DNA from: Pseudomonas parafulva
GTDB taxonomy: Bacteria > Pseudomonadota > Gammaproteobacteria > Pseudomonadales > Pseudomonadaceae
Assembly (NCBI RefSeq): GCF_002021815.1
Contig: NZ_CP019952.1
Location: 2,449,001 to 2,513,000, forward strand
DNA: 64,000 nucleotides
Direction: 5' to 3'
Below are positions 28,501-39,439 of the stretch, piece after piece; position 1 is the stretch's first letter, and the number at the start of each line of letters is the position of its first letter. A program made the translations under genes and the position numbers. Below the pieces are notes generated by a model. The model did not search any database. It was not told where the DNA came from and was given only the letters and a program-made list of their open reading frames with translations.

Positions 28501-31500
28501 ACCCCGGCGGCAGTATCGACGCGCAGTGGCAGGGTGTTGATGAACATGCCCAGCGCGCGGTCGGCGCCTTCGCCTGCTTGCGAGCGCCCCATGAGCACCG
28601 TGCCGAACACCACATCGCTGCGGTTGGCCAGCACCCCCAGCACACGGGCCCAGGCCACGTGCATCAGGCTTGCAGCGCTCACCCCCAGGCGCCTGGCCTG
28701 GGCACGCAGACCCTGGGCCAGGCCGTGGTCGAGCGGCAGCAGGGCGTGCTCGATGCCAGCGCCATCGCCTTGCACGTCGGCATGACCAAGCGGCAGGGTG
28801 GGCTCATCGATATCGGCCAGCAAGGTCTTGAAGAAGGCCTCGTGGGCGCTTTCATCGCCCAGGCAGGCCTGGGCAACGTAATTGCGGTACGGCACGGCCG
28901 GCGGCAGGGTATGCCCTTGCCCGAACAGCAAAGCGCGCATCTCGAACAGCACCACGTCCAGGGCCGTATGGTCCAGTGCCAGATGATGGAACAGCAACAC
29001 GGCCACCACCTGGTGATTGTCAGGGTCCAGGCTGTAGTGCAGCCGCGCCAGGGGTGCCTGGCCCAGGTTCATGCGGTGATGGCGGGCATCGAAGCGCGCC
29101 TGCAACTGGTCGATGCGCGAGGTGCTCGAACCCTCGGCCAGGTCGGTCACCTCAAAGACGCCCAGCTCGGCCTTGCGCCACACCACCTGCAGCGGCTGCG
29201 GCAAGCCATGACTCACTACGGCGGTGCGCAGAATGTCATGGCGGTCGATGACCTGTTGCAGGGCCCCGGCCCAGGCCAGCAGGCGCTCGATGCTGTCGAA
29301 TGCCAGGCATGTCTGCAAAAGGTAGGGGTCGCCCTGCTCTGCGCTCAGGTGATGGTAGAGCACGCCCTGTTGCAACGGCGCCAGTGGGTAGATTTCCTGA
29401 ACGTTGGCCGCGCCGCCTGGCACTTGGGCAACGATGCGGTCGATCACGGGTTGCTCGAGCGCGATCAGGCTGAGCATGTCTGGCGTAATGCGCTGCGCGC
29501 CCGTCGGCACGCGATTGGCCGGCACCTGCTGGGCCGGGCTATCGCCGACCACAGCGGCGAGGGCGGCGACAGTGGGCTGGGCGAACAGCACGCGCACGTC
29601 CACCACCAGCGAAGCCCGGCGCAGACGTTCGACCAGCGTGACCGCCAGCAACGAGTGCCCACCCAGCTCGAAGAAGTTGTCATGGCGCCCTACCCGGTCG
29701 ACCTGCAGCACCTCGGCCCAGATCGCGGCCATGGCCGTTTCGGTCGGGGTGTGCGGGGCTTCGAACGCGCTGGCCGCAAGGCTGGCGGTGTCCGGCGTTG
29801 GCAACGCACGGCGGTCGAGCTTGCCATGGCGGGTCAGCGGCAGCGCATCGAGGCAGGTCACTGCCGCCGGCACCAGTTGCGCCGGCAGACAGGCCTGCAA
29901 GGCCTCGCGCAGCGCCAGCGGCTCAAGGGGTTGGGTTTGCGTGTACCAACCCAGCAGCCGGCCGTCGCGCACCAGCACCACGGCGTCTTCGACACCGGGC
30001 TGGCCTTTGAGCGCAGCCTCGATTTCACCCAGCTCGACGCGCACGCCGCGAATCTTCACCTGATCGTCATTGCGCCCGAGGTAGTCCAGCGTGCCGTCGG
30101 TGTTCCAGCGGACCAGGTCACCGCTGCGGTACAGGCGTGCCTGGGGATCATCGCTGAACGGATCCTTGATGAAGTGCGATTGCGTCAGTTCTGGGCGGTT
30201 GAAGTAGCCCCGCGCCACCTGGGCACCCCCGATGTACAGCTCGCCTACGACGCCCACGGGCACCGGTTGCAGGCCGGCGTCCAGCACGTAGACCTGGGTG
30301 TTGGCGATCGGGGTGCCGATATGGAGGGCACCGCCAGGGCGCAGTTCTCCAGAAGTGGCGACCACCGTGGTTTCAGTAGGGCCGTAGTTGTTGACCAACG
30401 CAAAGCCTGGGTCGCGCTCGAAGTGGCGCAGGCGATCGCCGCCCACCAGCAGGGTGCGCAAGGTCGGGTGCTGGCGCTCGCGGCGCAGCGCGTGCTCGGC
30501 CACCGGCGTTGGCAGGAAACTCACCGTCAGCGGCTGCTCCAGCCACCAGTCGAGCAGGGCCTCCACATGCTCATTGCCAAGATCGGCCGGCGGCAGGTGC
30601 AATGTTGCCCCGGCGCACAGGCAGGGCCATACCTCCCAGGCCAGGGCATCGAAACCGAATCCGGCCACGCTTGAGGCATGGCCGTGCTCGTCCAGGTCGA
30701 AGGCCTGGCAGTGCCAGTCCACCAGGTTGGCCAGGGCATGGTGTTCGACCATCACACCCTTGGGCTGGCCGGTCGAGCCAGAGGTGTAGACGAGGTAGGC
30801 CAGTTGCCGATCATCCAGACCCGTGACTACAGGGTCGTGCGTAGGGGCGTCGGCATGGGGCTGGTCCAGGTCCATGCGCGGTACGCCCGTGGGCAGGCCC
30901 TCGATGCCGGACTCGGCCAGCACCCAGGCGGGCGCGCTGTCGGTCAGCAAGTAGGCAATACGGTCTGCGGGGTAAGCGGGGTCGACTGGCACGTAGGCCG
31001 CACCGGCCTTGAGCACCGCAAGCATGCCGACCAGCCTGTTGGCATTGCGCGGCAGGCACAGGGCTACGCGCTGGCCTGGCTCCACACCTTCTGCCAGCAG
31101 CCGGTGGGCCAGCTGATTGGCCTGCTGGTTGAGCACGGCGTAGCTCAGTGCCTGGCCGTCCTGACGCAACGCGATGGCGTCTGGCGCTATGCGCGCACGC
31201 GCTTCGATCCGTGCGTGCACGGTGTCGCCCTGGCGATAAGTGCAGGCGGTGTCGTTGAAGCGACGCACCACCTGATCGAATTCCTGCGTTGGCAGCACGG
31301 CCACGTGCAGCAAGGGCGTGTCGGGCGCCTGTTCCAGGGCGTGCACGAGATTGGCGAGCACCTGCTGGAACTGCTGGCACAAGCGTGCGGCATCCCACTG
31401 AGGCAGGCTCTGCACGGTCAGGCGCAGGTCATCGCCCAGGTCGTCGACGCTCACCGTCAACGGGTAATCGGTACGCTCTTGGGCGCCGACAATGTCGATG

Positions 31501-32852
31501 CCCGGCGCCACAGGAATGATCTCGGCGGCATCGCCGGCGTCGCTGTGACGGTAATTGAGCATGCTGTTGAACAGGGCCGTGGGCGCCGCCACACCGCTGC
31601 AGCGCTGGGCCAGGGCCAGGGACGCCTGCTCGTGGGCCAGCAGGCCGGTCAGGCGACGGTGGGTGTGCAACAAGCCGTCCTTGACCCCCACCTCTGCCAG
31701 GTCGATACGCAGCGGCAGCGTGTTGATGAACATTCCCAAGGCTTGCTCAGCACCCTCCCCGGCGGTCATGCGGCCCAGCAATACGCTGCCGAACACCACT
31801 GCCTGACGCCCGGCCAGCTGCCCCACCCAACGGGCGAAGCCCAGGTGCAGGACACTGGCTGGGCTGACCCCCTGCTGCCGGGCTTGCTGTCGCAGGCGCC
31901 GAGCCAGGGGTGTCGGCAAGGTCACCCGCGCTTGCTGCAGGCGCTGCTCGGGGCTTGCCTGGGCACCGAAGGCCAGGGTCGGCTCGTCGATATCGGCCAG
32001 CATGTGCTCGAAGAACTGGGTATGGGCCTGTTCGTCCAGGGCTTGGCGCGCCGCCGCCAGGAGGTTGCGGAACGGCGTCGGCGCGGGCAATTGGGCGGCA
32101 GTACCGGCCAGGTGCGCCTGAATTTCCCGGCGCACGATATCCAGCGCCGTGTGATCCATGATCATGTGATGGAAGGTCAGCAGCGCCACCCACGTCTGCC
32201 CTTCACCCTGGGCATGGGCCAGGTGCATCAGGGGCGCCTGGCGCAGGTCCAGTCGATACCGGCGTGGGGCGAGGCGCTCGCACAGCTCGGCCAGTGCGTC
32301 ATGGCCCTTGAACGGCAACGCTTCACGCACCAGGGCCGCTTCGCGCCACACCACCTGCACGGGCTCGTCCAGGTATTCCCAATGCACGGCAGTGCGCAGG
32401 ATGTCATGGCGCTGGATGACCGCTTGCAGGGCATCGGCGAAGGCATCGAGGTGCGCCTTGCTGGCCAAGCGCAATTGCACCTGCGACAAGTAGGGGTCGC
32501 CGTCCTGGGCCGAGAGGTGGTGGTACAGCATGCCCTGCTGCAGGGGTGCCAGCGGGTAGATGTCCTGTACGTTGGCGGCGCCGCCCGGCACGCTGTCGAC
32601 GATACGGTCGATGGCCACCTGGTCAAGGCTGACCAATGGCAGCATGTCCGGGGTGACCCGAAATGCTGGGCTGAGCCAATCGTCATCCTGACTTGCAAGC
32701 ATCTCCAGCAAAGCCGGCTTGTGCCGGGCCAACGCCTCCCACAACGGGTCGTCCAGCGTCTGATCGTCACCCAGGACGATCAGGTCCTGATCTTCACGCT
32801 GCAGACGGATGGGACGGGTGGAAAGTGCGTTGATCAGTTCGCTGAAGTGCAT
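10500..32852 (-). CDS. psoB: Putisolvin-type NRPS PsoB, modules 3-9
   Basis: This 7450-residue synthetase has seven C-A-T modules and no terminal domain, so the chain must pass to PsoC. The N-terminal 55 residues look like a TubC-type docking segment. GGHS phosphopantetheine sites lie near residues 1065, 2127, 3184, 4232, 5286, 6352 and 7405. All seven C domains contain PGGxxNxQxIYxLAPLQ and HHxxxDH and look like dual epimerisation/condensation domains. Pocket readings by eye are: module 3 Leu, 4 Leu/Ile, 5 Gln (DASVW with Q in VVQFVPA), 6 Ser (DVSVW with H), 7 Val (DASTL, W, GYGPTE.TTF), 8 Leu/Ile, 9 Ser. The ATG has an AGGA about 9 nt upstream and lies 132 bp after psoA. The Ser modules 6 and 9 share almost identical DNA with each other and with module 12. 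Large + strand open frames opposite this gene are codon-bias shadows. Confidence 0.92.
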   Translation of the reverse strand: MHFSELINALSTRPIRLQREDQDLIVLGDDQTLDDPLWEALARHKPALLEMLASQDDDWLSPAFRVTPDMLPLVSLDQVAIDRIVDSVPGGAANVQDIYPLAPLQQGMLYHHLSAQDGDPYLSQVQLRLASKAHLDAFADALQAVIQRHDILRTAVHWEYLDEPVQVVWREAALVREALPFKGHDALAELCERLAPRRYRLDLRQAPLMHLAHAQGEGQTWVALLTFHHMIMDHTALDIVRREIQAHLAGTAAQLPAPTPFRNLLAAARQALDEQAHTQFFEHMLADIDEPTLAFGAQASPEQRLQQARVTLPTPLARRLRQQARQQGVSPASVLHLGFARWVGQLAGRQAVVFGSVLLGRMTAGEGAEQALGMFINTLPLRIDLAEVGVKDGLLHTHRRLTGLLAHEQASLALAQRCSGVAAPTALFNSMLNYRHSDAGDAAEIIPVAPGIDIVGAQERTDYPLTVSVDDLGDDLRLTVQSLPQWDAARLCQQFQQVLANLVHALEQAPDTPLLHVAVLPTQEFDQVVRRFNDTACTYRQGDTVHARIEARARIAPDAIALRQDGQALSYAVLNQQANQLAHRLLAEGVEPGQRVALCLPRNANRLVGMLAVLKAGAAYVPVDPAYPADRIAYLLTDSAPAWVLAESGIEGLPTGVPRMDLDQPHADAPTHDPVVTGLDDRQLAYLVYTSGSTGQPKGVMVEHHALANLVDWHCQAFDLDEHGHASSVAGFGFDALAWEVWPCLCAGATLHLPPADLGNEHVEALLDWWLEQPLTVSFLPTPVAEHALRRERQHPTLRTLLVGGDRLRHFERDPGFALVNNYGPTETTVVATSGELRPGGALHIGTPIANTQVYVLDAGLQPVPVGVVGELYIGGAQVARGYFNRPELTQSHFIKDPFSDDPQARLYRSGDLVRWNTDGTLDYLGRNDDQVKIRGVRVELGEIEAALKGQPGVEDAVVLVRDGRLLGWYTQTQPLEPLALREALQACLPAQLVPAAVTCLDALPLTRHGKLDRRALPTPDTASLAASAFEAPHTPTETAMAAIWAEVLQVDRVGRHDNFFELGGHSLLAVTLVERLRRASLVVDVRVLFAQPTVAALAAVVGDSPAQQVPANRVPTGAQRITPDMLSLIALEQPVIDRIVAQVPGGAANVQEIYPLAPLQQGVLYHHLSAEQGDPYLLQTCLAFDSIERLLAWAGALQQVIDRHDILRTAVVSHGLPQPLQVVWRKAELGVFEVTDLAEGSSTSRIDQLQARFDARHHRMNLGQAPLARLHYSLDPDNHQVVAVLLFHHLALDHTALDVVLFEMRALLFGQGHTLPPAVPYRNYVAQACLGDESAHEAFFKTLLADIDEPTLPLGHADVQGDGAGIEHALLPLDHGLAQGLRAQARRLGVSAASLMHVAWARVLGVLANRSDVVFGTVLMGRSQAGEGADRALGMFINTLPLRVDTAAGVEQGVLATHRHLSALLAHEHASLALAQRCSGVAAGTPLFSALLNYRHSTDPAAQANDGLWEGVQLLGAEERSNYPLTLSVNDLGDDFTFNVLALIDIGAAQVAGWMAMAVAQLVRALEHEPQVSVQRLSILDDGAREQVLGGFNGTAQAYPQGQTVHGLIEAQAAAVPDATAVCQGALTLTYAQLNRRANALAHRLIAEGVGKGERVALCLDRTLDRIVALLAVLKAGAAYVPVDPAYPASRIAYLLEDSAPTLVLAQTDIGGLPPHMRRLDLDQPDAGLSRADNPHVAGLTATDLAYLVYTSGSTGQPKGVMVEHQTVTNLVHWHCQAFAVQGGTRTSSVAGFGFDAMAWEVWPALCAGATLHLPPACLGNEQVEALLDWWLEQPLAVSFLPTPVAEQALRRPHQHATLRTLLVGGDRLGQFKQDPGFTVVNNYGPTECTVVATSGALTPGAALHIGMPIANTRVYVLDALGQPVPVGVTGELYIGGAQVARGYFNRPDLTAERFLRDPFSRLPNARMYRSGDLVRWNGDGTLDYLGRNDDQVKVRGVRVELGEIEAALRAQPGVGDAVVLVRGERLLAWFTETSAVQVSNLRQGLQACLPGQLMPQAFIRIQALPLTSHGKLDRRALPEPQPHDLVQQGYEAPLGETEAIIAQVWANVLGLEQVGRHDNFFELGGHSLLAVSLIERLREQGLALDVRVLFAQPTVAALAGALGTARQVRIPANGIPAHCARITPTMLPLLTLEQAALDRIVAAVPGGAANVQDIYPLAPLQEGILYHHLSADGVDPYLLQWRVAFDSLQRLHAFAQALDQVVARHDVLRTAVLWDGLPQPVQVVLRSANLALIEVTEKDAMLDGQRIELASAPLIRLLHVHDAAGVQVVLQFHHIVLDHTAMKVVLAEIRDHLHGQTPAGAPVPYRNYVAQALLGISESEHEAFFRTELGDVDEPTLPYGLAGLQHQASDFELASTELALEQYQRLRALARQCGVSAASLVHLAWARWVAATSGKDDVVFGTVLLGRLQGGEGADRALGMFINTLPLRLDLAGLDVRAALQLTHQRLAALLVHEHASLALAQRCSGVAAPTPLFSAMLNYRHGATEQEQQARDQALEGIEVLPAGGHGNYPISVNVDDLGSGLRITAQVCRPIGARPLCEQLTHVLVELLEALERRPALPVHSVSLLDPAARAAVLGNHRACPHDLTQTLHGLFEAQARRSPQAIALVAEEGELSYAELDRQANGLAHHLLSLGVQPDDRVAICLERSAALVVGLLGILKAGAAYVPIDPGYPAERIGHMLRDSDPRAVLVHRAIGELALPTQAPRVDMDAAQWGEQAHLAPLVPGLTARNLAYVIYTSGSTGLPKGVMVEHRNVVNLVHWSQGQWPLAATQAVLHKTPISFDASVWELFWPLCSGLRLVLARPLGERDPDYLARLIQAQEVGVVQFVPALLQQFLDHPGSRLCSGLTDIVCGGGELTCALASQVREQLPQVRLHNVYGPTETTVDCSVWTLQPTAAIPVAGLPIGSPVDNTRLYVLDAHDQPVPPGVAGHLHIGGAGVSRGYLGLPEQQAERFLDNPFVEGERLYRSGDLVRLNAQGELVFLGRLDQQIKLRGLRIEPGEIETCLQRLPGVDSVVVLAVDGTRLAAWYTGDPQAPEALRQGLLEHVPEHMVPAVFIHLDRLPLTPNGKLDRKALPTPDSVLQARAFEAPVGDTEALLARLWGELLAVPQVGRYDNFFELGGHSLLAVTLTARLRLEGLQVDVRTLFGQPTVAALAATLTASRQVQVPENRIPANCSHITPDMLSLIELDQAAIGRIVSQVPGGAPNVQDIYPLAPLQEGILYHHLSAEHDPYVLHTRLRLSDRQRLQAFAAALDQVIARHDVLRTAIFWEGLPQAVQVVVRQARLSVDAVADLSATANLDLARAPLLRLVYSQGQDGIEASLHFHHIVLDHTALEVVGEELTALLSGAPVPAHAAVPYRNYVAQARLGVDQLAHEAFFTAQLGDIDEPTLPYGLDDVQGDGRDLDEAKQVLPEALSAGLRQQARRLGISVASLFHLAWARLLGAASGRSCVVFGTVLLGRLQGGEGSERALGMFINTLPLRVDLEAIGLVEAAKAVHQRLSDLLAHEHASLALAQRCSGVAAPQPLFSAMLNYRHGTQPGADRGEGWAGIEVVDGQERTNYPLSLNVDDLGDAFRLVATVPSQIGAQRICGQVQQVLQALLSGLDRTPTLPVQQLPVLESHERERVLVGFNATEKAYGLDHTLHRLIEDQVQRTPQAVAVSAEEGELTFEQLNAQANRLAHHLIALGVKPDDRVAICVERGLSMMVGLLGILKAGGAYVPVDPDYPAERIRHMLTDSAPVAVLVHAATRHVPEHGVVIDLDAPLSLELPADNPHVPGLTAQHLAYVIYTSGSTGLPKGVMNEHAGVVNRLLWMQDAYALDADDVVLQKTPFSFDVSVWELLWPLQTGAKLVMARPGGHRDPQYLQRAIEAEGVSTLHFVPSMLDVFLSAMESGWSAPSLKRVVCSGEALPGSLVRRFHQQLPDVELHNLYGPTEAAVDVSAWHCVSAPDNTPIGKPIANTTLYVLDEQGQPVPQGVAGELYIGGVQVARGYLNRPELTAERFVDDPFGQRPGGRLYRTGDLARHLPDGNLEYLGRNDDQVKVRGLRIELGEIQAAMTAVAGIKEAVVIARDQRLIAYYTGSQQPVDALRAALLRQLPDFMVPALFMHLQALPLSPNGKLDRKALPAPDVTQERAFEAPLGETETLLAALWGDLLGVDRVGRQDNFFELGGHSLLAVTLTARLRERGLQADIRVLFGQPTLQALAAALVSQRSVVVPENLITPDCTRITPELLPLADLSQAAIDTLVAQIPGGVENIQDIYGLAPLQQGILYHHLTCEDRDPYVLQARFSFPDQAQLDAFAAALDVVIARHDILRTSIHWHALEEPVQVVWRNTPALASQLAIPGEGLKLTQAPLVRLVQASSGQQVQATLFIHHIILDHAAVEQLVAEITTVLQGQPVLHASTPYRNYVAQARLGADPQADETLFRELLGDIDEPTVVFGLHNADTGTGEVFETRQWIEGEVVVQLREQARRLGVSLASLVHQGWAQVLSQLSGREEVVFGTVLLGRLQGGAGAERALGMFINTLPLRVSAGAAGVADGVRLTHQRLASLLAHEQASLALAQRCSAVPASQALFTSLLNFRHSAPAQQGLSQAWNGIEQVAAVERSNYPLVVNVDDVGDAMALTVQAVAQVDGQQVCTLLAHALGQLAQALEQAPGTPLWQVSQLPAGERERVLDGFNATARDYPRDQPLHALFSAQAHRAPSACAVVHGEQQWTYAQLERHANRLAHHLLDLGVMPGDSVALLLPRSFDLLAAQLAVSACGAVYVPLDSYAPVERQAYMVQDSGAAVLLTLSHEPAPPCAVRIDLDRCDLTDQPAQAPHTEVSAQRAAYVMYTSGSTGAAKGVQVPHRAIARLVINNGFAAFTAQDRVAFASNPAFDASTLEVWAPLLNGGVVVVIDQDQVLARDKLRDALLNQQVSVLWLTAGLFHQFAEALLPAFARLRYLMVGGDVLDPHVVARVLRDGAPAHLLNGYGPTEATTFTTTFEMTRVEAGSLPIGRPIGNTRCYVLDTHQQLLPVGAVGELYIGGDGVALGYLGQPALTAERFIADPFSGRPQDRLYRSGDLVAWQPDGTLRYLGRADQQVKLRGFRIELGEIETRLAECDGVREAVVLLREDQPGDKRLVAYFTAHATVPLIADLHARLQTQLPDYMLPAAYVQLQALPLTANGKLDRRGLPAPGLDAVLTRGFEPPQGEVEVALASLWAEVLKVERVGRHDHFFELGGHSLLAVTLVERMRKAGLGADVRVLFAQPTLAALAAAVGQDRDLQVPDNRVPAHAERITPQMLSLIALDQGSIDHIVASVPGGAANVQEIYPLAPLQQGILFHHLSAQQGDPYLLQSRLAFNSLAHLQHWVAALQQVIDRHDILRTAVISEGLAQPVQVVWRKAQMAVSAVDGLDEADVLHALQARFDARQQRLDLAQAPMMRLVYAPDPRNLRVVAILQFHHLALDHTAMEVIASEMQALMTGQGDTLTAPVPYRNYVAQARLGDDEAGHEAFFRQMLGDVDEPTLPLGLADVQGEGHAIEEARLGVDARVAGGLREQARHLGVSVASLAHLAWARVLGALANRSDVVFGTVLMGRLHGGEGADRALGVFINTLPLRIDLSVPLVEAVRTTHQRLSALLMHEHAPLALAQRCSGVAGSLPLFSALFNYRHSSAADGSHTGAMQGVRLLGGEERSNYPLTLSVDDLGEAFSLSVLAQAGIDAAQVASAMNQVLTGLVATLEQLRQPGAASGTGLPVALLPVLGAPAQAQLLHAFNATHKAYPQGQTVHGLIEAQADRAPQGAALVQDGCVLSYGELNRSANRLAHFLIQQGVGLGDRVALCLPRNPQRLIGLLAVLKCGAAYVPIDPAYPDERIAYLLGDSAPKTVLVDHVNQGRMGPVHCTVVDQDGWQGESHVNPCVAGLDAHQLAYVVYTSGSTGQPKGVMVEHATLANLVHWHCDAFGVGAGTHTSTVAGFGFDAVAWEVWPALCAGAVLHVPPAHIGAEHVDELLDWWLQQPLAVSFLPTPVAEQALRREHQHPTLQTLLIGGDRLRQFERDPGFTVVNNYGPTEATVVATAGALTAGAPLHIGKPIANTRVYVLDAYRQLVPLGAVGELYIGGAGVARGYFDRETLTHDRFLPDPYSPQANARMYRSGDLVRWRADGTLEYLGRNDDQVKVRGVRVELGEIECTLAAQPGVGDAVVLVRDDRLLAWFTETAPVNVDALRQAMLASLPMHLVPQAFTRLDVLPLTSHGKLDRRALPEPAMLHRAGEDHEPPQGPVETALAQAWADLLGVEQVGRHDNFFELGGHSLLAVNLTARLRREGLQVDVRTLFGKPTIAALASTLGQARAVTVPANLIAPGCEQITPAMLPLITLDEGAIARIVAQVPGGTGNVQDIYPLAPLQEGILYHHVSADGHDPYVLESRFVFDTRGHLDTFVAALNKVIARHDVLRTAIFWQGLPQPVQVVLRQASLAVLSAQDAVGGPPPAFDLGQAPLMRLVVGPVGTDQQVQATLQFHHIVMDHTAMEVVAQELIAYLQGDDAPDQAPVPYRNYVAQARLGMSQDEHEAFFRAQLGAVDEPTLPFGLSDVQGNGQALEDATLWLDDALADRLRSQARRLGISAASLFHLGWARLLSAATGQGTVVFGTVLLGRLQGGEGAERALGMFINTLPLRIDLAGMPVEAAARAAHRQLSELLAHEHASLALAQRCSGVAAPQPLFSAMLNYRHSTQASARQKAASAGITIGQSQERSNYPLGLNVDDVGQAFRLVATTTAAVGAARICGQMQHVLQALVTALEQAPDQGVQHLPVLEAAERERVVAAFNATARDYDLDHTLHGLIEAQVRRTPTAVAVSAEEGELTFEQLDAQANRLAHHLIGLGVKPDDRVAICVERGLSMMVGLLGILKAGGAYVPVDPDYPAARVRHMLTDSAPVAVLVHGATRHVPEHPVLIDLDAPVWQHCPAIAASVTGLTPRHLAYVIYTSGSTGLPKGVMNEHAGVVNRLLWMQDAYALEPGDVVLQKTPFSFDVSVWELLWPLQTGAKLVMARPGGHRDPHYLQQAIEAEGVSTLHFVPSMLDVFLSAMESGWSAPSLKRVVCSGEALPGSLVRRFHQQLPDVELHNLYGPTEAAVDVSAWHCVSAPDNTPIGKPIANTTLYVLDEQGQPVPQGVAGELYIGGVQVARGYLNRPELTAERFVDDPFGQRPGGRLYRTGDLARHLPDGNLEYLGRNDDQVKVRGLRIELGEIQAAMTAVAGIKEAVVIARDQRLIAYYTGSQQPVDALRAALLRQLPDFMVPALFMHLQTLPLSPNGKLDRKALPEPDALPQRPFEAPEGPTETLMAALWCELLEVERVGRHDNFFELGGHSLLAVTLTSRLREAGLEADVRALFDQPTLAGYAAITDRMEIVL
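10779..11246 (-). repeat. Ser adenylation C-terminal subdomain repeat, module 9 copy
   Basis: This stretch encodes the C-terminal subdomain of the module 9 Ser adenylation domain. It matches 20298-20765 (module 6) at offset 9519. Only two substitutions were seen over about 400 nt in the best-checked part. Confidence 0.85.
20298..20765 (-). repeat. Ser adenylation C-terminal subdomain repeat, module 6 copy
   Basis: This is the partner of 10779-11246. At about 20765 similarity switches from module 9 to module 12, placing a recombination or conversion boundary inside the adenylation domain. Confidence 0.85.
20751..21382 (-). repeat. Ser adenylation core repeat, module 6 copy
   Basis: This is the module 6 partner of 1609-2240. 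The module 9 equivalent (about 11232-11860) is clearly less similar over the same stretch. The module 6 core therefore shares its most recent exchange with module 12 of a different gene. Confidence 0.85.
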
Positions 32853-32956
32853 CGGTAAGCATCCTGCTTTGCCTGGAAGGGTTGATGGCCGACACGCTAA
32901 AGCAACGCGACCGGCCGGTCTGACATGGGAAGTGGGGACAACTGCGCAAACGATTG

Positions 32957-32976
32957 CCGGGGCCGGCTGGCCCCGG
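32957..32976. other. Hairpin between psoA and psoB
   Basis: A perfect 8-bp inverted repeat, CCGGGGCC-GGCT-GGCCCCGG, begins 9 nt past the psoA stop inside the 132-bp psoA-psoB gap. On the minus strand it is not followed by a T run, so it is not a canonical intrinsic terminator. It could stabilise the psoA end, set the PsoA:PsoB ratio or mark a processing site. The structure is visible; its role is inferred. The rest of the gap holds only the psoB ribosome-binding site. Confidence 0.55.
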
Positions 32977-32984
32977 GCCTGGCG

Positions 32985-35900
32985 TCAAAGGCGCCTGCGT
33001 TTGCCCAGGCTTGGGATGGTGGTAGGCGCGATGACGGCCTGTTCAGGCTGCGCCTGGGTACTGGCGGCGAGCCCCGAGAGCGTGGGCTGGGTGAACAGCG
33101 CCCTGGCATCGACATGCAGCCCGGCCTGGCGCAGGCGCGCCACCAAGCTCACGGCCAGCAATGAATGCCCGCCCAGCTCGAAGAAGTTGTCGTCACGGCC
33201 CACTTGTTCGATCTTGAGCAACTCGGCCCAGATGGCTGCCATGGCCGCTTCCAGCTCGCCTTCGGGTGCACGGTAGGCACGGCTGATGACCGCATCGGCG
33301 CCGGGCTCGGGCAAGGCGCGTCGATCCAGCTTGCCGTTGGCGCTCAAGGGCAACTGCGCCAGGCGCACGAAGGCCTGTGGCACCATGTACTCCGGCATGC
33401 AGGCCAGCAGGTGACCGCGCAGGGCTTCGAGGGCCGGCGCGGGCTGGTCGTCGCACAGGGTGAAGTAGGCCACCAGGCGCTCCTCGCGCATCAGCACCAC
33501 CGCCTGCGCAACCGCCGGGTGGGCGGTAAGCGAGGCTTCGATTTCACCCAGCTCCACACGCAGGCCGCGCAGCTTGACCTGGAAGTCGTTACGGCCCATG
33601 AACTCAAGGTCGCCGTCTTCTCGATAGCGCACCAGATCGCCTGTGCGGTAGAGCCGGTCGCCGTCGACGAAGGGGCTGGGGATGAAGCGCTCGGCTTGAA
33701 GCTCAGGCAGGCCCAGGTAGCCGCGCGCGACGCCGACTCCACCGATATGCAACTGGCCCACGCCACCCAGCGGTACCGGGCGGTCGTGTTCATCGAGCAC
33801 GTAGACGCGGGTGTTGGGGATCGGACGGCCGATGGGCGGTGCCTGCACCGGCAATGGCGCATGGGCCGGCAACGACCAGGCGGTACTGTCGACTGTGGCC
33901 TCGGTGGGACCATACACGTTATGCACGCAAACCCAAGGCAAGCGCTCGCGAAGGCTTTGCAGCAACGCTGGGGTGAGGTCGCCGCCTCCGCAGAAGATGT
34001 CGGTGAGGCGGGTGCACCCCTGCACACCTGGCTGATCGAGGAACTGCTGCAACAGCGCTGGGACGAACTTGACGATGCTGACATGCTGCGCCTTGATCAG
34101 CTCCACCAGGTAGCCAGGGTCCCGGTGCCCGCCAGGGCGAGCCAGGACCAGGCGCAAGCCCGCGGTCAACGGCCAGAACAACTCCCAGACCGAGCCGTCG
34201 AACGTGCACGGGGCGCGCTGTAGCAATGCGTCACCCGCGCGTGGGGCCCGGATCTGCGAACCCCAGTGCATGAGGTTGCACAGGCCGCGATGCTCGATCA
34301 TCACGCCCTTGGGCGTGCCGGTGGAACCTGAGGTGTACATCACATAGGCCAGGTGCTGTGGGCCGAGGCCTGGCACCTGAGGGTCGGTGCTGGGGCGCTC
34401 GTTCACATCACAGCGGTCCAGGTTCAGGGTGGGCTGTTGCAGCGGCGCGAACAGCCCTGCCGTGGCCCCGTGCACCAGCACCGTGACCGGGTCGCAGTCC
34501 TGCAACATGAAGCGCAGCCGTTCTTCCGGGTATTCGGGGTCCAGCGGCACGTAGGCGCCGCCTGCCTTGAGCACCCCGAGCAATGCGATCATCAGGCTGA
34601 CACCTCGCTCGATGCACACCGCCACGCGGCTGTCAGGTGTCACGCCCAGGCCGATCAGGTGATGCGCCAGGCGGTTGGCCTGTTCGTTCAGCGTCTGGTA
34701 GTCCAGGCTCTGGCCGTCGGCCTGCAGGGCGATGGCCCAGGGCGTACGTTGCACCTGGGCTTCGAACAGCGCTGGCAGGGTGTGGTGAACAGGGCTGGTG
34801 GGATCTTCGGTGGCGTTGAAGTACTCGAGCATCAACGCCAGCTCCCGTGCAGGCACCGGGCATAGCTGCTGGAGCATACCGGACGCCGGGGCCGACAATG
34901 CCTGGCCGATCTGCTCAAGCGCCGTGTCCAGGTAGTCCAGCATACGCTGCGCTCCGAGCGCACGCGGGGCGCGCACGGCCAATTGCAGGCAGTCTCCCGG
35001 GTCGTCCACCGTCAATACCAAGCCATGGCTCGTCACTTCACTGGCTTCGACCAGCGCGACACCCGGCATGACCTCGCCCAATGGCACGGCACCCTGGCGG
35101 TAGTTCACCAGGCTATCGAACAGTGCGCTGCCGGCCGGCAGACCGCTGCATTGCTGAGCCAGGATCAGCGGCGCATCTTCATGGGCCAGCAGCGCCGCCA
35201 GGCGAGCATGGGTGTCCGCCAACGCCTGCGCTGGCGTGCAGCCATTGAGGTTGATGCGCAGTGGCAAGCTGTTGATGAACATCCCCAGCGCCCGGTCGGC
35301 GCCGGTGCCGGCCATGCTGCGCCCCAGCAATACCGTGCCCACGACCACCTGGTCGCGCCCACCCAGGCTACCGAGTGCATGGGCCCATGCCAGGTGCAGC
35401 AGGCTCGCCAGGCTGGCGCCATGCGCCCTTGCCAGGGTGCGCAGGCCGGCAACCGTGGCGGCGGGCAGGTCACGGCTGGCGTTCTCGAGGTCGGCCTGAT
35501 CGAGCGCCGCCCCGCCCCAGCCTGCCAAGGGCTGCTGCGGCTCCAAACCCGCCAATTGCTCGGTGAAGAATGCCCGGTGGGCGGCCTGGCGCTCGGCGCG
35601 GTTAGTGAGCGCCACGTAATCCCGGTACGGCACAGGCGCTGGCAATTGCGCGCCCTGCCCTGCCATCCAGGCCTCCAGCTCACCCAGTAGCACTTGCAAC
35701 GACACCGCGTCATTGACCAGATGGTGAAACCGTAGCAGCGCCAGCCAACGGCCCTGTTCAGGTGCATCCATGCACACCAGCGCCAGCATCGGGGCCTTGT
35801 CCAGGCTGAGCGGGCGCCGGCTGGGATGATAGTGCTCACGCCACTGCCCTTCAGGCCCCTGCCATCGTTCGACCGGCAGGCGGGCATGGCGCCAGACCAC

Positions 35901-38900
35901 CTGATGCGGCGTCTCCAGCCCTTCCCAGGCCAAGCTTGTGCGCAGGATGTCGTGGCGCTCCACTACATGCTGCAACGCAGCGGCGAAGTCGCGCACCTGG
36001 TGCTCGCTGGCGAACGAGAACACAGCCTGCTGCTGGTACGGGTCGACCGTGTCCGTCAGGTGGTGGTACAGCAGCCCCTGCTGCAAGGGCGCCAAGGGGT
36101 AGATTTCCTGCACATTGGCCGCGCCACCCGGCACCCCCGCTACGATGCGGTCGAGCGCTGCCTGACCCAGCGTGGCCAAAGGCAGCATACCGGGCTCGAT
36201 GCGCTGGCAACCCGACGCAATGCAAGGCGCGGGGGTCTGCACGCACTCGGTGGCCCTGGTGCTGGCGGCGACCGCTGCCAGGGTCGACTGCCCGAACAGC
36301 ACCTGGACATCGACCTGCAAGCCTTGTTGGCGCATGCCCTCGATCAGTTGGACAGCCAGCAGCGAATGCCCGCCCAGTTCGAAGAAGTGATCGTAGCGGC
36401 CGATGCGCTCGATGTGCAGCAACTGGCTCCAGAGCGCGGCCAAGCGTTGCTCCATCTCCCCTTCTGGCGGCTCGTGTTCGTGCCGCACCATGGCCGTGTC
36501 ATTGGCTGGAGGCAACGCGCGCCGGTCGAGCTTGCCATTGGCAGTCAAGGGCCAGTGGGCGACCTGCATGTAAGCGACCGGCAGCAGGGCGACAGGCAGG
36601 CTGTCGCGCAGATGATCGTGCAAGGCCCTGGGAATGACCGGATAGGGCGCCGTGAACCAGGCATGCAGCTGACCCTCGCAGAGCATGACCACGCCGTCGC
36701 TTACCGCCGGGTGACGGCTCAAGGCGGCTTCGATCTCCGCAAGCTCCACCCGCATGCCGCGGATCTTCACTTGGTCATCGTTGCGGCCCAGGTACTCAAG
36801 CGTGCCGTCGGGCAACCAGCGCACCCAGTCACCGGTCCGGTAAAGCCGGGCGCCAGGCGCGCTACTGAACGGGTCTTGTACGAAGCGCTCGGCGCTCAGT
36901 TGCGGCTGGTTGAGGTAGCCCCTGGCCACGCCCTGGCCACCGATGTACAGCTCGCCGGCCGCGCCGGGCGGCAGCAGCTGGCCCTGGCCGTCCAGCACAT
37001 ACACCTGGGTGTTGGCAATCGGGACGCCGATGTGCAATGACCCACCCGGCAGCACCTGGCCTGACGTGGCCACCACCGTGGCTTCGGTCGGGCCATAGTT
37101 GTTGATCACTTTGTACGTCAGCGCTGGGCCCAGTCGTCGCAGGCGGTCACCGCCCACCAGAAGGGTTTCCAACGTTGGATGAGGCATCCCCTGGGCCAAG
37201 GCGAGCTCCGCAATCGGTGTGGGCAGGAAGCTGACGTGAAGCGGTTGCGCCCGCCACCAGGCGAGCAAGGCGTGCACGTCTTCGGCGCCCTCGCGCACGG
37301 GGGCCAGGTGCAAAGTGGCGCCACTGCACAGCGCTGGCCAGACCTCCCAGGCCATGGCGTCGAAGCCAAAGCCGGCCACGCTGGACTGATGGCGACCTGG
37401 GCCAAGCGCAAATTGGGTGCAGTGCCAGTCCACCAGGTTGGCCAACATGCGTTGCTCGACCATCACCCCCTTGGGTTGGCCGGTGGAGCCAGAGGTATAG
37501 ATGACGTAGACCAAATCCGTACTCGTTTGCGGTGCGAATGAGAAACTGGCTACGGGCTCGGTGGGCCACGACGGGTTGTCCAGTTCGATCTGTAGCCTGC
37601 CGTGCTTGGGCAGGCGCGGTGCGAACCGCGAAAGGGTCAGGACCGCGTGCGGGGCGCTGTCCTGCAACAGGTAAGCGATACGCTCTGCCGGGTGAGCCGG
37701 ATCGATCGGCACGTAGGCGCCGCCTGCCTTGAGCACCGCCAGCAGCCCAACCAGGGTCTCCAGCCCTCGCTGGGCGACCACCGCCACGCGCCGTTCAGGG
37801 CCCACGCCCAGGCTGGCGAGGTGTTGGGCCAGGGCGCTTGCGCGGTGGTCAAGCTCACCGTAGCTCAAGGTTTGGTCGCCGAAACAGGCTGCCAGGGCTT
37901 GCGGACGAGTGCGGGCTTGCAGCTCGATGCGTTGCTGAATCAGGCAGGGCGCAGTGTCGGTCGCCGGCGGGGCTGTCAGGTTCCATGCTTTGAGGCGTTG
38001 ATGCTCGGGTGCAGTCAGCATGTCGAAGGCCGATACCAGGGCCTGGGGTTGGGCCAGCCCCTGCTCCAGCACGTGCAGCAACCGTGCGCCAATGGCCTCG
38101 GCTTGTTCGTCGCTGAACCAGGCGCGGCTGTGCACCAGGTGCAGGCGCGCCGTGCCTGCGTGGGTGTTGCAGCGCAGATGGATGCTCAAGGGTGAGGGTT
38201 CATGGCCATTGCAGATCATGACCGTCGCACCTGCTGCATCGCCGATTCGCAGTGCGTTGGTGTCTTCTTCGAACGACACCAGCAGCTCGAACAACTGCGT
38301 GCGCCCTTCATGTTGCGCGGCGAGGTCGCGCTTGAGCGCGCTCAGCGGGTAGCGCTGATGACGAAAGTCCTGCTTGAGCGTAGCGGCAATGGCTTGAATC
38401 AGGCCCGCGAAGGACAGGTTCCTGCCAAAGTCCATGCGCAGCGGGCTGACCTGGGTGAACAATCCCAGGGTCGCCTTGAACTGTGCGTTGGCCCGGTTGC
38501 GCACCGGCAAGCCGACCATCCACTGATCGCGCTGCCACGTGCGGCAGACGCAGACGTGCAGTGCCGCCAGCAACACGGGCAACGGCGACACGTCCAGGGT
38601 GTTGGCCAGCGCTCGCAGGTTGCGCATCAGGTCAGGCGCAACCGCCAGGTCATCCGCATGGCTAGGTGAGCCCTCCAGCGACAGGGCCGACGGGTTAGGC
38701 CGCAGCAGGGGGTCGGGCAGTTGGGCAAGCCTGGCCAGCCAGTAGTCACGGTCTCGCTGATAACGTGCCGAGGCCTGATAACGGGCGTCATCCTCGATGT
38801 AGGCGCAGTACGAGGGCGCACTGGCGGGCAACGGCTGGTGGTCTTCGAGCTTGTGGTAGAGGTCGGCCAGTTGCTTGAACCACTGGTCCACGCCCCACCC

Positions 38901-39326
38901 ATCGAGCACCAGGTGATGGGCGCGCAAGGCCAGCAGGTGCTCGTGGGGGCTCAGCCTGATCAGCCTGGCCTCCCACAGTGGCCCTTGCTCCAGTGCAATA
39001 GGGCTGCGCATCCAGGCGTCGAGAAGGTTCAGGGCGGCATCGGCGGGGTGGGCCTCAGCCTGCAGGTCGTCCCACATCAATTTCACGGGCAGTTGGGTGG
39101 CGAAACGCTGCTGTGCCAAGCCACCGTCCTGCACCCAGGTGGTGCGCAAGGCATCGTGCAGGCTAGCCAGATGGTCCAGTGCCTGCGCCAGCCTGGTCCT
39201 GTCCACCTGCCCCTCCAGCGCGACATAGGCGCCAATGTTGTACAGCGGGGACGAGCCTTGGCTGAGTTGCTCCAGCCAGATATCCCGCTGGGCAACGGTC
39301 AGGTCGAAAAGGTTGGCGGCAGGCAT
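32985..39326 (-). CDS. psoA: Putisolvin-type NRPS PsoA, lipo-initiation and modules 1-2
   Basis: This is the initiating synthetase of 2113 residues, C-A-T-C-A-T. The first C domain starts almost at residue 1 (LTVAQRDIW) and has HHLVLDG near residue 138. A C domain at the extreme start of an assembly line is a starter type that attaches a fatty acid to residue 1. T domains lie near residues 987 and 2054. The module 1 pocket ([17 protein letters not shown]) reads as Leu. The module 2 pocket (DGSVW, K in IVKFVPA, GPTEATVD) reads as Glu, with the Lys positioned to hold the side-chain carboxylate. Module 5 in PsoB has Gln at the same place and should load Gln. The second C domain (HHLTDTVDPY, HHLVNDA) is of the dual type but the most divergent of the set. 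AAGGA lies upstream of the ATG. The gene diverges from psoR and probably heads a psoABC operon. Confidence 0.92.
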   Translation of the reverse strand: MPAANLFDLTVAQRDIWLEQLSQGSSPLYNIGAYVALEGQVDRTRLAQALDHLASLHDALRTTWVQDGGLAQQRFATQLPVKLMWDDLQAEAHPADAALNLLDAWMRSPIALEQGPLWEARLIRLSPHEHLLALRAHHLVLDGWGVDQWFKQLADLYHKLEDHQPLPASAPSYCAYIEDDARYQASARYQRDRDYWLARLAQLPDPLLRPNPSALSLEGSPSHADDLAVAPDLMRNLRALANTLDVSPLPVLLAALHVCVCRTWQRDQWMVGLPVRNRANAQFKATLGLFTQVSPLRMDFGRNLSFAGLIQAIAATLKQDFRHQRYPLSALKRDLAAQHEGRTQLFELLVSFEEDTNALRIGDAAGATVMICNGHEPSPLSIHLRCNTHAGTARLHLVHSRAWFSDEQAEAIGARLLHVLEQGLAQPQALVSAFDMLTAPEHQRLKAWNLTAPPATDTAPCLIQQRIELQARTRPQALAACFGDQTLSYGELDHRASALAQHLASLGVGPERRVAVVAQRGLETLVGLLAVLKAGGAYVPIDPAHPAERIAYLLQDSAPHAVLTLSRFAPRLPKHGRLQIELDNPSWPTEPVASFSFAPQTSTDLVYVIYTSGSTGQPKGVMVEQRMLANLVDWHCTQFALGPGRHQSSVAGFGFDAMAWEVWPALCSGATLHLAPVREGAEDVHALLAWWRAQPLHVSFLPTPIAELALAQGMPHPTLETLLVGGDRLRRLGPALTYKVINNYGPTEATVVATSGQVLPGGSLHIGVPIANTQVYVLDGQGQLLPPGAAGELYIGGQGVARGYLNQPQLSAERFVQDPFSSAPGARLYRTGDWVRWLPDGTLEYLGRNDDQVKIRGMRVELAEIEAALSRHPAVSDGVVMLCEGQLHAWFTAPYPVIPRALHDHLRDSLPVALLPVAYMQVAHWPLTANGKLDRRALPPANDTAMVRHEHEPPEGEMEQRLAALWSQLLHIERIGRYDHFFELGGHSLLAVQLIEGMRQQGLQVDVQVLFGQSTLAAVAASTRATECVQTPAPCIASGCQRIEPGMLPLATLGQAALDRIVAGVPGGAANVQEIYPLAPLQQGLLYHHLTDTVDPYQQQAVFSFASEHQVRDFAAALQHVVERHDILRTSLAWEGLETPHQVVWRHARLPVERWQGPEGQWREHYHPSRRPLSLDKAPMLALVCMDAPEQGRWLALLRFHHLVNDAVSLQVLLGELEAWMAGQGAQLPAPVPYRDYVALTNRAERQAAHRAFFTEQLAGLEPQQPLAGWGGAALDQADLENASRDLPAATVAGLRTLARAHGASLASLLHLAWAHALGSLGGRDQVVVGTVLLGRSMAGTGADRALGMFINSLPLRINLNGCTPAQALADTHARLAALLAHEDAPLILAQQCSGLPAGSALFDSLVNYRQGAVPLGEVMPGVALVEASEVTSHGLVLTVDDPGDCLQLAVRAPRALGAQRMLDYLDTALEQIGQALSAPASGMLQQLCPVPARELALMLEYFNATEDPTSPVHHTLPALFEAQVQRTPWAIALQADGQSLDYQTLNEQANRLAHHLIGLGVTPDSRVAVCIERGVSLMIALLGVLKAGGAYVPLDPEYPEERLRFMLQDCDPVTVLVHGATAGLFAPLQQPTLNLDRCDVNERPSTDPQVPGLGPQHLAYVMYTSGSTGTPKGVMIEHRGLCNLMHWGSQIRAPRAGDALLQRAPCTFDGSVWELFWPLTAGLRLVLARPGGHRDPGYLVELIKAQHVSIVKFVPALLQQFLDQPGVQGCTRLTDIFCGGGDLTPALLQSLRERLPWVCVHNVYGPTEATVDSTAWSLPAHAPLPVQAPPIGRPIPNTRVYVLDEHDRPVPLGGVGQLHIGGVGVARGYLGLPELQAERFIPSPFVDGDRLYRTGDLVRYREDGDLEFMGRNDFQVKLRGLRVELGEIEASLTAHPAVAQAVVLMREERLVAYFTLCDDQPAPALEALRGHLLACMPEYMVPQAFVRLAQLPLSANGKLDRRALPEPGADAVISRAYRAPEGELEAAMAAIWAELLKIEQVGRDDNFFELGGHSLLAVSLVARLRQAGLHVDARALFTQPTLSGLAASTQAQPEQAVIAPTTIPSLGKRRRL

Positions 39327-39393
39327 GATCGGTCAGGTCCTTCTGAGGGGTCAGCGTGGGATTCAAACACCGGTCGCCTGCTGTGTATGGCCC

Positions 39394-39420
39394 ATTAAAC
39401 CCGGACAGACCTGGAAGCAA
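39394..39420 (-). promoter_or_regulatory. Possible psoA sigma-70 promoter
   Basis: Read on the minus strand, TTGCTT (39420-39415) is followed after 15 nt by TTTAAT (39399-39394). Shifting the -10 by one base gives a 16-nt spacer. The elements are imperfect, as expected for an activator-dependent promoter. The transcript would have a leader of about 60 nt before the psoA ATG. Confidence 0.35.
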
Positions 39421-39439
39421 CGCGGGCTGCTGAAATCCT

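Noticed and set aside
1..39326. Assignment as entolysin, xantholysin or WLIP synthetase
   Set aside because: The module count and split (2+7+3) and the Leu-Glu-Leu-X-Gln-Ser start do not match the 14-residue or 9-residue systems as I recall them.
2176..39398. Many long + strand open frames opposite the NRPS genes (for example 8482-10488, 13311-15605, 25440-27596)
   Set aside because: They are antisense shadows created by high GC and codon bias. Their translations repeat from module to module and show no recognisable domains.
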